Part shown: positions 11,629 to 22,519 of the stretch, piece after piece
Layout: every line of letters begins with the position of its first letter
Numbering within the stretch: position 1 is the first letter of the stretch
Source: Ulota crispa
Lineage: Eukaryota > Streptophyta > Bryopsida > Orthotrichales > Orthotrichaceae
DNA length: 64,000 nucleotides
Reading direction: 5' to 3'
NCBI GenBank assembly: GCA_963920765.1
Contig: OY987242.1
Coordinates: forward strand, 6,164,789 to 6,228,788
Notes under the pieces: model-generated
What the model was told of the DNA's origin: nothing
Database searches by the model: none
The model's input: only the letters and a program-made list of their open reading frames with translations
Position numbers and translations under genes: made by a program

Positions 11629-12300
11629 TTAGAACTTTATAGATTGATACCTACTGGAAAAAAAATGAACCACTCAATTTCAAATAATGAGGTAAGAGTT
11701 AAAAGGAGTTTTATTTTGCGGGCAATGAAGGTAGGAAGAGGGTAGAAAAAACATATAAAGTTATCTTTTACTCTCAATTTTGAAAATTTTCAAATGAAAA
11801 TGAAAGTTACTAATTGTTTGTTAGAGCATTCTTACCATTGGGATTAACAATTTTCAAATTCTTCCAAAACTTATTAGCATATTAGTTATGTTTTTCATTC
11901 ATCAATACCTTTCACTTTACAATTTTTGTAAAAATGAATCTAAAATTTTTTTTAGTTATTTTTTTATATATATGCTTTCAACTCATTCTCCAACATATTG
12001 CAAAAATTGCACAAGAAATACACCATACGTGTTTTTCTCTAAAAAGTTTGAAAAACAAAACTTCACCTTTTGGAAGGATTAGAAAAGCTTACATTTTGAA
12101 ATTTAGGCAAATTGATCTTGCAATTGGTGGGAATATTCATTCTGAAATTTTGGAACAATGTACTTGTGCAAGTCAACCAAAGGATCCTATGGCTGGATTT
12201 GTTAGAAAGTAAGTTTTAATGAAAATTTTGACCCTTGTTTGGGGACTAGTATTTTGAAGCAATTTTGGGCCTCTAAATACAAAAGAATTTTAGGGGTTAA
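11374..12300. mobile_element. TTAA-ended element family C, copy 1 (927 bp)
   Basis: The left end is TTAACCCCTCAAGGTCC, continuing AAGGAGCCCACTTGGGC. The right end is AATTTTAGGGGTTAA. It is missing from arm 2 of the duplicated segment, where TTAC stands at 23139-23142. It contains a (TA)n tract at 11581-11625. The second copy is at 58271-59177. No transposase was found. Confidence 0.9.
11581..11625. repeat. (TA)n microsatellite
   Basis: 45 bases of pure TA inside element C1. Element C2 lacks the long tract (its matching region near 58485 has only a short AT stretch), so the tract expanded after the copies separated. Confidence 0.97.
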
Positions 12301-12773
12301 ATTATACCAAACTTATAGCAATGTTTTCATGTGTGCATTTTTTCTTTCTAAATTGTCAGTTCATTTGATACAAAGTTTGAAGATAATTTCTTCCTCAATG
12401 AATTCCCTTTTTCAATCCACAGTTTTCACAATCTTGAATTTTTAAGTATTGATTTATTATATGTATGTTCAACGTAGAGTTGTTTTTTCAAACTCCTTCT
12501 AAGCATCAAGTTTTTCTGTGTTTTTTAATCAAAACCCTCAAAATTATGCTAATGAGTAAGTTTTTGATGCTTTTTATAGTCAAGATTTCCTTCAGCAAAG
12601 ATTCCTTAAATTTATAATGATTTGCGTGTCTAGAAACTGTTTTCATTAAGCTCGATTTTCTTTTCCAATGCTAGCTTTATCATTAGAACAACATGAATAA
12701 ATAAATAAATGAAAATAATCTACAAAATAAAATAGAACCCTCAATCTTGAAATCTTTCTAGTTTTTGAACTGT

Positions 12774-13709
12774 TTAACCCGTAAAGGACTAAGCCATTTT
12801 TTCAGTGAAAATCACTCAAAATTGCCACTTTTGGGGGTTAGTAAGAAGGTTTTTTTTTGAAGATTTGAGAAATCCAACCATAGGATCTTGCCCTAGACTA
12901 GATTAGGTACTTGTGGAAAAAAAATCAGGTCATTCAAGATGGACATGAGTGAGATATTTACATCTAAAGTGAAAAGAAAAGTTTTTTTTCATATTGCTCC
13001 AAAATTTCAAAAGCCTTTGACCATTCTTACATGAAAACAATTGCTCTAAGCAACTTTGCACTTTATTTTTCCCATGTAGGAGATCAAGTTAGCTATGTGT
13101 GGGAGAATTTTCAAATCAATTGGAACTACACAACACATGGGAAAAATCAATAAGTGAAAAGAAGTAGAGAATGAGTCAAATCACTAAATTGTTAAGAATT
13201 TAATTATTAAAATGAAAACTGCAAATCCTAATGGTCAAAATGTTGTGATAAACAATTCACTTCCTTGGGTTTAATTCTTTTTCCAAAATAATGAAAATTG
13301 AGTAAAATAAAGGCCTTCAAAGTTTATTTTAGAGTAGAGAATCCATAACTGCCCACAAACAAAAACTCCTCATAACTTTAATCTCATTGATTCAAATTGA
13401 ATGATTCAAAGCTTCTCATCTATTAAAAAACCTAAAGAACCAATTTCAATTTTTTTTTTTTTTTAATTTTTTTTAAATTAAGAAGTTTTTGGGCTGCCCG
13501 GGCAAGCAGTCTTCCTCTACTTTTTAGAAATTCTTGCGTAAGTTCTTCAATAATTGTTGAAATGAGGAAAAAATTAGATGCCCGCGTAGATCTTTGAATT
13601 TCCCACCTTCAATAAAAATTTTAGAAAATCACACAAAGCAGCTTATCCAAAGGTACATGCCCAAACTCCCACCTGTCCCCTAAAGGGACAACAATCCTTT
13701 AGGGGTTAA
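12774..13709. mobile_element. TTAA-ended element family D, copy 1 (936 bp)
   Basis: The left end is TTAACCCGTAAAGGACT and the right end is AATCCTTTAGGGGTTAA. The same locus in arm 2 is an intact empty site with one TTAA at 22650-22653, so insertion was precise. The reversed copy D2 is at 51369-52305. Internal sequence near 13310-13360 (CTTCAAAGTTTATTTTAGAG) is shared with family E, so D and E are related. Confidence 0.93.
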
Positions 13710-14963
13710 GTCACATGAAATTGATAAACTATAAAATCAAAACTTGTCAGATTTGTTCACAAAAAGTTCTCTTCTATCAAACACAAGTCCAATGGAACAC
13801 TTGATTTGCCGAGTTGATTTAGAGCATATTCCCAAAATACAACTTTGAGGGTTTCATGTTTCTTTCGGTTTTCATCTGTCAAACACGTATACGTTAGTTT
13901 TCATTATTCATGTTTATTTTTGTTTTTAGAGCAGACTCGTTTAGATTAATAGAACGTCAAAAGAACTTGTCACATCTATTAAGAACTTCAACAAAATAAC
14001 CGACAATAGAGAGTTTGGACATTGGAAATTTATTCTTGCTAATTGGTAGTAGATGCATTAATTTGGGTTCTCATGTCCCACATGATTTTAGAAGCTAGTG
14101 TGGCCATGATTCTTTTCAAGCCATGGAAGTGAAACTGGGTCACCCTGCATCACACATGGGTTAATATTTTGTACTCCACCCGGCGCGCTCCAAGCGCTCC
14201 TGTGGAACTTGAAAGAACATGAGAGAAGAGCAAGAGAAGAAATGAGTGAGGCAGAGAGACTTACCTCAAAGAGCTGGTGAATGAAGAAGAGAACATGTGT
14301 GGGCCGCTATTTATTCAAAACTTCTTGCCCTAACAAACCAATGAAATGACAGAAAAGTAATTTTAACTCCAAGTTTCCTATACGTGCTTCTATTGGTTCG
14401 GTTACTTCATTGCATGTCTCAAGTCCACGTGGCACCCCAGGGTTGGTATCCATCTCCAAAATGGCTCAGTTGGTTTTTACTTTGCCACGTAGATTGTTTC
14501 ATGTCGTAGAATTGTAAACGCGCGTCCAAATTGAGGGAAGAGCCCTTCAAAATTTCACCTTGGGTGAAAGGGACCCGGCCAAGCATGTCGGCTCCCCTTA
14601 ACTGAATGCCCAAACAAGTCGTAACTTACATCATTTTGCCAGAACCGGCTAAGATGTGTGATTAAAAAGCTACCAATCTCTGCCTTCGTTTTTCATAACT
14701 TCACACATTTGAAAGTTGTATGTTATATCTATAGGTTAATCAAATGTTTTAATACTTAAAAAAGCAATGTAAAATCAAGGCCATTTGTGAATTTCTAAGA
14801 ATGGTGCAATTGGGTGGTGTGGAGCAAACCTCCAAAACTTAATGTGGAGGTCTTTCTTAATCCCTGAATGCCCCAAGCACCCAATTCACCCAATTTGCAA
14901 TTTGGGTGTTCAAGAAATTTTGAAGCCTTGCCTAGAGAAGAAGAAGATAGAGGTTTCATTGTT

Positions 14964-15398
14964 GGGGAAATTACAAGTAGAGGCATGAAAACATAAAATA
15001 TTACAAATAGGGGCGCAGTTTCAAAATAATTACAAATAGGGGCACAATTTTTTTTTAAATGTGATTTTTTGTAAGAAAATTTTGGTTTGGACATTGGCTG
15101 ATTTAGATACATTTCATTAAATGTTAGCTAACTTCCAAAAAATTTAAAAGTTTCCAAAAACTGCCATCTACTTTATTAATATTTATTTATTTAGGCTTGA
15201 TTTTGAGAGTCCTTTAAGTTTTTTAGAGACTAGCTAACATTCAATGTAATGTGTCTAAATCAACCAATGTCCAAACCAAGATTTTCTTACAAAAAATCAC
15301 ATTTAAAAAAATCTTTGTGCCCTTATTTGTAATTATTTTGAAACTGTGCCCCTATCTGTAATATTTTACGTTTTCATGCCCCTATTTGTAATTTCCCC
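14964..15398. mobile_element. Foldback element family F, copy 2
   Basis: Outer ends GGGGAAATTACAAGTAGAGG and its inverted counterpart near CCTATTTGTAATTTCCCC. The arms are long, with reiterated ATTACAAATAGGGGC blocks. The internal body matches the copies at 7272 and 20197. Confidence 0.85.
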
Positions 15399-15419
15399 TT
15401 CACTATTTTAAGATTTTTT

Positions 15420-17870
15420 TTGAAGAAATTGTTAGTTGAACCTAGTTTCTTGCATTCAATTTTAATCACTCCCATACCTTATTCCCATTGTTTTTGGTGA
15501 AAGCTAAACAACAAGGATACTTCATGTTGTGCACCAAAAAGTGAGATGCATAGTGTCACTAAAGAGCTCATGACAAGCTATCACATTGGAAAGATGGGCA
15601 ACAACTCAAGAATAAAGTGAAGATTTCCCTTGGGCACTCCCTTGGGCACTGGGGGCCCTTGTATTGAAAGTTCATCATTTAACAAAACCCAAATGTGTTT
15701 TTGCACTAATTCACTAGGAACATTTATGCAATACAAATTAGAGGTTGTTCATTCATTATTGAATTCTCAATCACTCATGATGATTTTTGGTCAATCTTTT
15801 GAAACAAAACTTTTCTTTGTGTTGGGCAATTGCATTTTGACCATTGCATCACAAGCTCATTTGTGAAAATGTGGTCATGGATTACAAAGGGAGGGCTTTT
15901 ATTTTCAAGAAACAACAATAAACACTATAGCATCATAAATGGTTGAATGTTTCCCAATTTTGTTTCCAAAAGTTGGTAATTTGCGTTAAAAGATTTGGGC
16001 AGTTCCAAAAGAACCCAAAAGCTTCCATACTCATCCACATTCCACCACAAATCTCTTAGAATTTGCTAGGCCTATTTGGAGATCTTTTTTGGCAATACCA
16101 TCTACAAGCCTAGAAGTTTGAGATCCTACGGCTTCAATTTTGTTCTAATATTTGATGATAATCTTACTCAAGGACAATTCAAAAACTTCAAAATTGCCTT
16201 CCAAAAACAAAAAAAAACACCTTGAGTGGCATTTAGGGGTTCACCCTTGAAACCCCCAATTGTCCCTATTGGAGATGAAATGGATTTTGGATTGGCTTGT
16301 TCAATTGGGATTTGTTTATCAATGTACTTGAAGTTTTCTTTGAAATACAGTTTTGCAAGGGCTACAATGGAGTACCATTATTATTGAAGATGGATTTACA
16401 ATTCAAAAGATATTGGTGTTTTATGTATTTTTTTTGTTCAAGGGGTAGGCCAAGCATGTCATTTTTTGTTGACTTCTCTTAAGGGCAACCAACAAAGGCA
16501 TGACACTTCCATTATCAAAATTTTGAACCCTCCAAAAGGCCCTTGAGAAGTCTCAAAAAGGACCAAAAAGGTTCCCAAGACAACCATGTATGCAACAATC
16601 AAATCACCAATCCCTTATTTCCGCCCACCCTTTGAGTTCAATGCAATCATGAAAATCACATTGATGTGTCATGTCAATAGGACAAAGATGTGGGTACAAT
16701 AGAACCAACAATTCTATCTCACTCTATTTGTATACATGAGTGAAGTACTTGGATAGTGACTAATGACTTCATTTACATATTTTATCAATGCAATGCCCTT
16801 TTGCATAATTTGAATTGTGCATGTGGATAAGGTCCCTCACACAAGGACTAGATTGCCATTTTCTATTCATGATTTTTGTGATGTCCAATAAGAAAGTCAT
16901 ATGAGATAGAGCCACTTCACAAACTTCCTAATGTATGCGACCGACGCTCAAAAACTGTGAAGGATGTCAAATCTTAAGGGGCTTCTGGAGGGTCCAAAAT
17001 TTTGCTAATGATATATGTAGTTTGATTTTACACTTGTGATTTGTGGCGGATATCTTCTTTGAACCCATTATAACAAATTTTGATCGTTTTCTTTTTGTTA
17101 CTTTTACCAACATTGGTACGTATTTTGAAAGCAAAATGTGACAGCAACTAAAAGTGTGTTTGTAAGATTAAAAAATCCTGAATCGTTGATCGTTAATTAG
17201 AGAAAAAAGGTATGATTTTGAAAAAATCGTTCAAGTTTTAAACTTATTTTTGTCATCACCTCTGTTAGAACTATGTATTTTCTCTTTCTCTTTAGAACCT
17301 AGTTTGGAAGTTTCGAAATTTTCTCTACTTGAAAATGTTTTTGATTTTTGTATCTCAAATTATGATATGTAGCTGTATTGTAAAATCAGCTTTACTTTAT
17401 TATCAACAGAAACGATGAACATCTAAATTAGATAGCTTTATGAAATGGTTATCTTGAAATAATGTTTGTTTACAAGATTTCGTTTTCCGATTTCAAATAA
17501 AATGAGGAATAATAATCCACAATGTCCAAACATAAAATCTACGAGATTTTTGAAAACTCACTCAAATCAAATTATCAAAACACGTACCCAATCTAACAAT
17601 CAATACTTTAATCAAAATGCAAACGAGTAAAAGAACCGAATGTCCTAAGACTTGGTTTCTTGTATGAAAATATATGTGTCTAAACTCGACCTTGTGATTT
17701 CCTTTTAAATTGTATATCTAGCTTTTGCTCTCAGTCATTTTTATTTGTATGAGAAGGTTTCTCTTAGTGCGCCCATTTCGACAACCTTGTAGAAATCTCT
17801 ATTCACTTGTAAGTTGAAGCAACAAAAGATGTGTAAGATATAGAAGACCAAGAGTCCTTCAATCATGTCT
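15420..17870. other. AT-rich intergenic DNA without recognised features
   Basis: No exon-like stretch, RNA gene or element termini could be supported here. The open frames at 15630-15866 and 16297-16482 show no recognisable protein character. Confidence 0.5.
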
Positions 17871-17879
17871 TTCCTAAAA

Positions 17880-18045
17880 AATTCTAAAATATTTGGTAGA
17901 AGTTTCAACAATAAAAGATACCCCAAATATAAAATATCAAATACCCCCCAACTTGGTGGAAAATCAATAAAATGCCAAGTGTTCCATGGCAAAACATGAA
18001 AAAGTAGTATTGTGATGAAAGCAATTGGTATTTTTGGTGTCAAAA
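17880..18045 (-). repeat. Dispersed repeat M, copy 1
   Basis: Inverted match to about 29010-29160. Shared words include AATCAATAAAATGCCAAG, ATTGTGATGAAAGCAATTGG and the CCCCAAATATA stretch. The copy at 29010 is itself partly duplicated in tandem (GTTGGAGGGCGTTTGGTGTT, then a similar unit about 100 bases later). Its nature is unknown. Confidence 0.65.
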
Positions 18046-18684
18046 CCAAAATAATGGTGCATGAGGGTTAGATTTTAGATTGATTGAGAGTTATTGACTT
18101 TTTGTGAAGTTGAATGTTGCATTACCCATGCATGTCCAACTTGCGCAGAGCTTGTACTCACTATTATCAGAAATTGAATACATCATTGATTTATAGAAAA
18201 TGTATCCAAAAAAAGGTTGAAACTCTAATTTCAAGTACACTTAGTATTAAGAAGAACATTAATTATGATATGTAATTGTGTTTTTTCTATAACTTCAAAT
18301 TCCATCCATTATATTAAATCCCGTATGATAAAAGGACCAGAAAATAAACCGGATTACTTTTATGCTTTCCGTATCTTGACTAAAGAATATATAATCCAAC
18401 AAGTTGAGAAATATATATCCTTTTTTAAAGTTTTGCCGCCCAAAAAAGGAGTTTACTTAATAACAACTTTGGGAAAAAGAATGGCGATTCATGTGATCAA
18501 TAAATGAACAATTACGTATCATTTGATTGAAATCACAACTTCATGATTTGTAGAAAACACGTTTTGAGTAAGTTCTTGATATATGATTATCGGCCTTGAA
18601 TCCTTTCTTTTCGCTGTTACTAGTATTTTCGTTCAAGTAACTTTCTACCTAATTTTTAATAATTTTTAATGATAGAAGTTTTGT

Positions 18685-19612
18685 TTAACCCCTAAAGGAC
18701 CACGCAAAGTTTTCACCAAAATCTCTTCAAAACTGCCATTTTTAGAGCATCAACCAAATTTGAAAATAAATACATTTTTATGCATATGTGATCATAGGAT
18801 TTTGTAAAAGAATAGTTTTAGGAGATGTGGACAAAAATTCAAAGATCTTCACCACGTGGATTGGAAGTTAGAATGGTTTGAATATTCAAAAACGTCTTGT
18901 GAAAAATCGGGCAACTACCTTCCAAAAAGTGAAATTCTTAAGGAAAAAAGGCCATGTTGCTGGTGCTTCTCTAAATTCCTTATTCCACCTAAGTAAAGTA
19001 CATGTCAAAAAAGTTTCAAATCATTTGGAGTTGTATAACATATGGAAAAAAATTAGTAAGTAAAATGAAGTAAAGAATGATTCAAAACACTAAATTGTTA
19101 AGAATTTAATTATGAAAATGAAAAATGCCAATCCCAGTGGTCATAATGTTGCAATAAACAAACTACATCCTTTGGTTTTTTTTTTTTTTTTTTCCAAAAT
19201 GTTGAAAATTGAGTAAAGTAAAGGACTTCAAAGTTTATTTTAGAGTAGAGAATCCATAACTGCCCGCAAACAAAAAATCCTCATAATTTTTATCTTGATG
19301 ATCAAAACACAACAATTTGAAGCTTCCTACATTCACATAAATCTCCTAAACCAATTTGAAATTTTTCTTTTGAAAAGAGTTGATTTTTAAAAAACTGCCC
19401 AATCTGCCCGACAAACGTAAAGAACAACATATTAGGCCATAACTTTTTACTCATAATTCCAAAAGTCATGAAATTTAGTGCATATGAAAGATAAACCTTG
19501 TCCCCACATGCTATGAAAATTTCAGCCTAAAATACAAAAAGCTCCAATCACAAGTACCTACCCAAAATTGCTATGTTTCTAAAAAAGTGGGTCTGGTCCT
19601 TTAGGGGTTTAA
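18685..19612 (+). mobile_element. TTAA-ended element family E, copy 1 (928 bp)
   Basis: The left end is TTAACCCCTAAAGGACC, followed by ACGCAAAG. The right end is GGTCCTTTAGGGGTTTAA. It is nearly identical to, and inverted relative to, E2 at 23565-24491; both contain the same 61-codon open frame (here 18878-19063). The flank ATAGAAGTTTTGT before the element equals the sequence before the empty TTAA at 10412 in arm 1. Confidence 0.92.
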
Positions 19613-20196
19613 AAGTAGGTACATTTCCTACTCTTCTCTGGTCCACTTGTGCTTTTTTATAAAAATAAATTGGTCATGGCCTAGACATGTACTTTTTGGT
19701 TGGCCGGCTTGTCATTTTTTTCATTCGGTTGATTTCCTGTCTATTTTGAAAATTAGTTTGGTTGAAATTTGAATTTCAATGTATTATATAGGATATTTGT
19801 TTACTTACAAATGCTGCAAACAAATTCATCTTTTGCTTACCATGTGCATGGCATAGCAAAGCAAGGCAATGATCAAGACAACAACAACTTGTCAAGTTAC
19901 CCCAAACCAATGCAAACTTCTTTATAATTTAAAAGGATTTATTGTTAACTTTTGATACTGAAATATCCTTGGCTACATTTGAACCATGTTGAGTCCTACC
20001 ATCTTGGGACTAAAGATTCACTCTTAAAAAAAAGTTTGGATTATAAATTGGAAGTCCACAAATTTTTCAGAGTAGTTAGTACATGAGTTGGGAGTCCATT
20101 CTTGGGCTTCCAAAGTTAGGGTTTATACTTGAATGTCATGTGTCCTCTAAGGATTGGTGCACCAAGTACACCTCTTATCTCATCAAACATCTCAAA

Positions 20197-20622
20197 GAGA
20201 AATTACAAATAGGAGCATGAAAATGTAAAATATTACAGATAGGGGCGCAGTTTCAAAATAACTACAAATAGGGGCACAATTACAAAAGCAATTGTGATTT
20301 TTTGTGGTTTTTTTGATTGGGGCATTGTTTGATTTAGACACATCACATGAAATGTTAGCTAACTTCCAAAAAATTTCAAAGTTTCCAAAAATTCCCATCC
20401 TCTTTACTAAACTTTCTTTATGTAGGCTTGATTTGGAGAGGCCTTTAAGTTTTTTAGAAATTAGTTAACACTTAATAATGTGATTTGTTGAAACCAGCCA
20501 ATGTACAATACAAACCAAAAAAATTCAATTTTTTCAAAATTGTGCCTCTATTTGTAATTATTTTGAATTGCGCCCCCTATTTGTAATATTTTGCGTTTTC
20601 ATGCCCCTATTTGTAATTCCCC
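20197..20622. mobile_element. Foldback element family F, copy 3
   Basis: Same architecture as the copies at 7272 and 14964: inverted arms with repeated ATTACAAATAGGGGC-like blocks and a shared centre. The right end is followed at once by the CACTCACCC minisatellite. Confidence 0.85.
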
Positions 20623-20632
20623 AACATCATCC

Positions 20633-20855
20633 ATTCACGCACTCATCCACTCACCCACTCACCTTCTCACTTACTCACCCACTCACCCACTCACCCTCTC
20701 ACTTACCCACTCACCCTCTCACTTACCCACTCACCCTCTTATTTACCCACTCACCCTCTTGTTTACCCACTCACCCTCTTATTTACCCACTCACCCTCTT
20801 ATTTACCCACTCACCCTCTTACTTACGCACTCACCCACTCACCCACCTAGACACC
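20633..20855. repeat. 20-bp minisatellite (CACTCACCCTCTTATTTACC type)
   Basis: About eleven degenerate copies of a unit close to CACTCACCCTCTTATTTACC, strongly C/T-biased on the plus strand. Both forward frames stay open because the unit lacks stops; this is not evidence of coding. Confidence 0.9.
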
Positions 20856-21439
20856 TCACCTCTATTTCTTGCTTTTTTAGCTTTTTGACTTTAGCACCGT
20901 GCAAATTGCTTGTGAGAGTGAGGTAAATTTTGGGTTTGGCAAGATTTTGATAGAATGTACCCTCATTTGACATTTGGAAAACTGGGATGTTCTTTCACAT
21001 GTAACATTTGATTTTTGTTTAGACTTAGAGGGCAGGAAAATTTCTTTATCATTGAAAACTTCTTAGGTTGATATCCCACAAATTCAAATTTCATTTGGCC
21101 CATTTCCTCATCTACAAGTGCATGTTTGGCTAAATTTTTCAAAAGATGAAATTATGATTTGGTTGATTTCTTGAAACTAAGTTTTTTGGTTAGAAGTGAA
21201 TCTGCCAATTCCATTTTATTTTGGCAATTCCCAAAGAAAGATTGACTACCTTGTAACAAAAAGTGAGTTCTCCCCAAACTATGATGCCACCCACAGTTAG
21301 GGTTTAACTTAGTTTTTGTATTTTTGCTTGTAGAACAATACACCCCACAACGCAAGCAGGTAAGGAAACTTGGATAGAACTAGAAAAATTGATATTGTGT
21401 GCATCCATAGAGTCTACTAATATTAGTAGATTTCATCCA

Positions 21440-21655
21440 AATTTTGGTAAACTTGGTGCTAATTTGGGGAGGGATTCAGCAACTTCATCCATTTTTCAAT
21501 GAACTTTTCTAGTGTTATGTTCGTGAAGGGTCAACGGTCCTTTAGGGGTTAATAACTTCATTCAAAGTTTGGTAGACTTGGAGTTTGCTTGGGAAGGGAT
21601 TTGACAATTTCATCAATATTTTCACTTATCATTTTAGTGTTATGTTAGCAAATAT
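21440..21655 (+). repeat. Tandem ~105-bp repeat split by an orphan TTAA element end
   Basis: Two similar units (GGTAAACTTGGTGC... and GGTAGACTTGGAGT..., both reaching AGTGTTATGTT) lie in tandem. At 21528-21552, between or at the end of the first, stands GGTCCTTTAGGGGTTAA, which is a right terminus of the TTAA family. No matching left end was found upstream, so it is a solo or truncated end. Confidence 0.55.
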
Positions 21656-21860
21656 GAAATTGAGTTACACTTTAGGCAAAATTTTGCCAAAAAAAGAACA
21701 CATCTTAACATATTGCTCATGCTCCCATATATGCAAAGTTGCACACGTGGACTTGAGACAGGTAATCAAGTAACTGGACCAATAGAACCATCCCCGCATA
21801 GGAAACTTGGAGCTAAAGTGACTTTTTCTATCATTTCATTGGTTTGTTAGGGCAAGGGGT

Positions 21861-21972
21861 TTTGAATAAATAGCGGCCCACACGGGGTCTCTTCTTCATT
21901 CGCCTTCTCTTTGAGGTAAGTCTTTTTGCCTCACTCTTTTCTTCTCTTGCTCTTCTCTCATGTTTTCTCAGG
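21861..21972 (+). promoter_or_regulatory. Possible transcription start with TATA-like box and intron
   Basis: TTTTGAATAAATAGCGGCCC resembles a TATA box with a GC-rich start region. It is followed about 45 bases later by a strong donor (TTTGAG then GTAAGTC) and, about 55 bases on, by a pyrimidine-rich acceptor (TTTTCTCAG). The inverted arm 1 keeps the TATA-like element (near 14310-14330) and the donor, but its acceptor region is altered. This could be the start of a non-coding transcript or of an LTR-like unit. No protein follows. Confidence 0.35.
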
Positions 21973-22314
21973 TTCCACAGGAGCGCTTGGAGCACTTGGA
22001 GCGTGCCAAGTGGAGTACAAAATATTAACCGTGTGTGATGCAAGGTGACCCGGTTTCACTTCCATGGCTTGAAAAGAATTATAGCCACACCAGCTTCTAA
22101 AATCATGTGGGACATGAGAACCCAAATTAATGCATCTACTAATATTCAATTAGCAAGAGTAAACTTTTGTCCAAACTCTCTATTATTGGTTATTATGTTG
22201 AAATTCTTAATAAATGTGACCAGTTCTTATGAAGCTCTATTGATATAACCCACTTAGCTGTTAAATGAAAATAAAAAAGAATATTGAAAACTGACTCATA
22301 CGTGTTTGAAAGAT

Positions 22315-22519
22315 GAAACCCAAAAGAAACCTGAAACCCAAAAGAAACCTGAAACCCAAAAGAAACCTGAAACCCAAAAGAAACCTGAAACCCAAAAGAA
22401 ACCTGAAACCCAAAAGAAACCTGAAACCCAAAAGAAACCTGAAACCCAAAAGAAACCTGAAACCCAAAAGAAACCTGAAACCCAAAAGAAACCTGAAACC
22501 CAAAAGAAACCTGAAACCC
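22315..22519. repeat. 18-bp minisatellite GAAACCCAAAAGAAACCT
   Basis: About 11.4 almost perfect copies. Arm 1 of the duplicated segment has a single diverged unit at the same place (near 13860-13880), so the array expanded after the duplication. All the open frames through it are by-products of an 18-base unit without stops. There are no spacers, so it is not a CRISPR-like array. Confidence 0.96.

Larger units (their letters stand above)
10412..14440 (+). repeat. Duplicated segment, arm 1 (direct)
   Basis: This segment matches, in inverted orientation and with about 10% divergence by eye, the stretch 21735-23568. Shared landmarks include CATCTTATGTAC at 10417, the GAAACCCGG/TTTCCAATT region near 11180, AAATCTTTCTAGTTTTTGAAC near 12755, TGTTCACAAAAAGTTCTCTT near 13760, and TTTTCAAGCCATGGAAGTG near 14115. 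Arm 1 carries three insertions missing from arm 2 (10449-10987, 11374-12300, 12774-13709). It keeps an empty TTAA at 10412-10415 where arm 2 carries element E. Confidence 0.88.

Noticed and set aside
18265..18507. Organelle-derived ribosomal protein fragment
   Set aside because: The frame has a somewhat organelle-like look, but I could not match it to a specific plastid or mitochondrial gene.
18878..19063. Identical 61-codon ORF in E1 and E2 (also 24113-24298) as a conserved gene
   Set aside because: The identity reflects recent copying or exchange of the whole element, not selection. The protein is short, basic and unrecognisable.
20568..20926. Thr/Ser/Pro/His-rich ORFs as a cell-wall protein
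   Set aside because: They run through the CACTCACCC minisatellite and a foldback end; two overlapping frames are open for the same trivial reason.
22315..22519. CRISPR-like array
   Set aside because: The repeats are directly adjacent without spacers, and the genome is eukaryotic.
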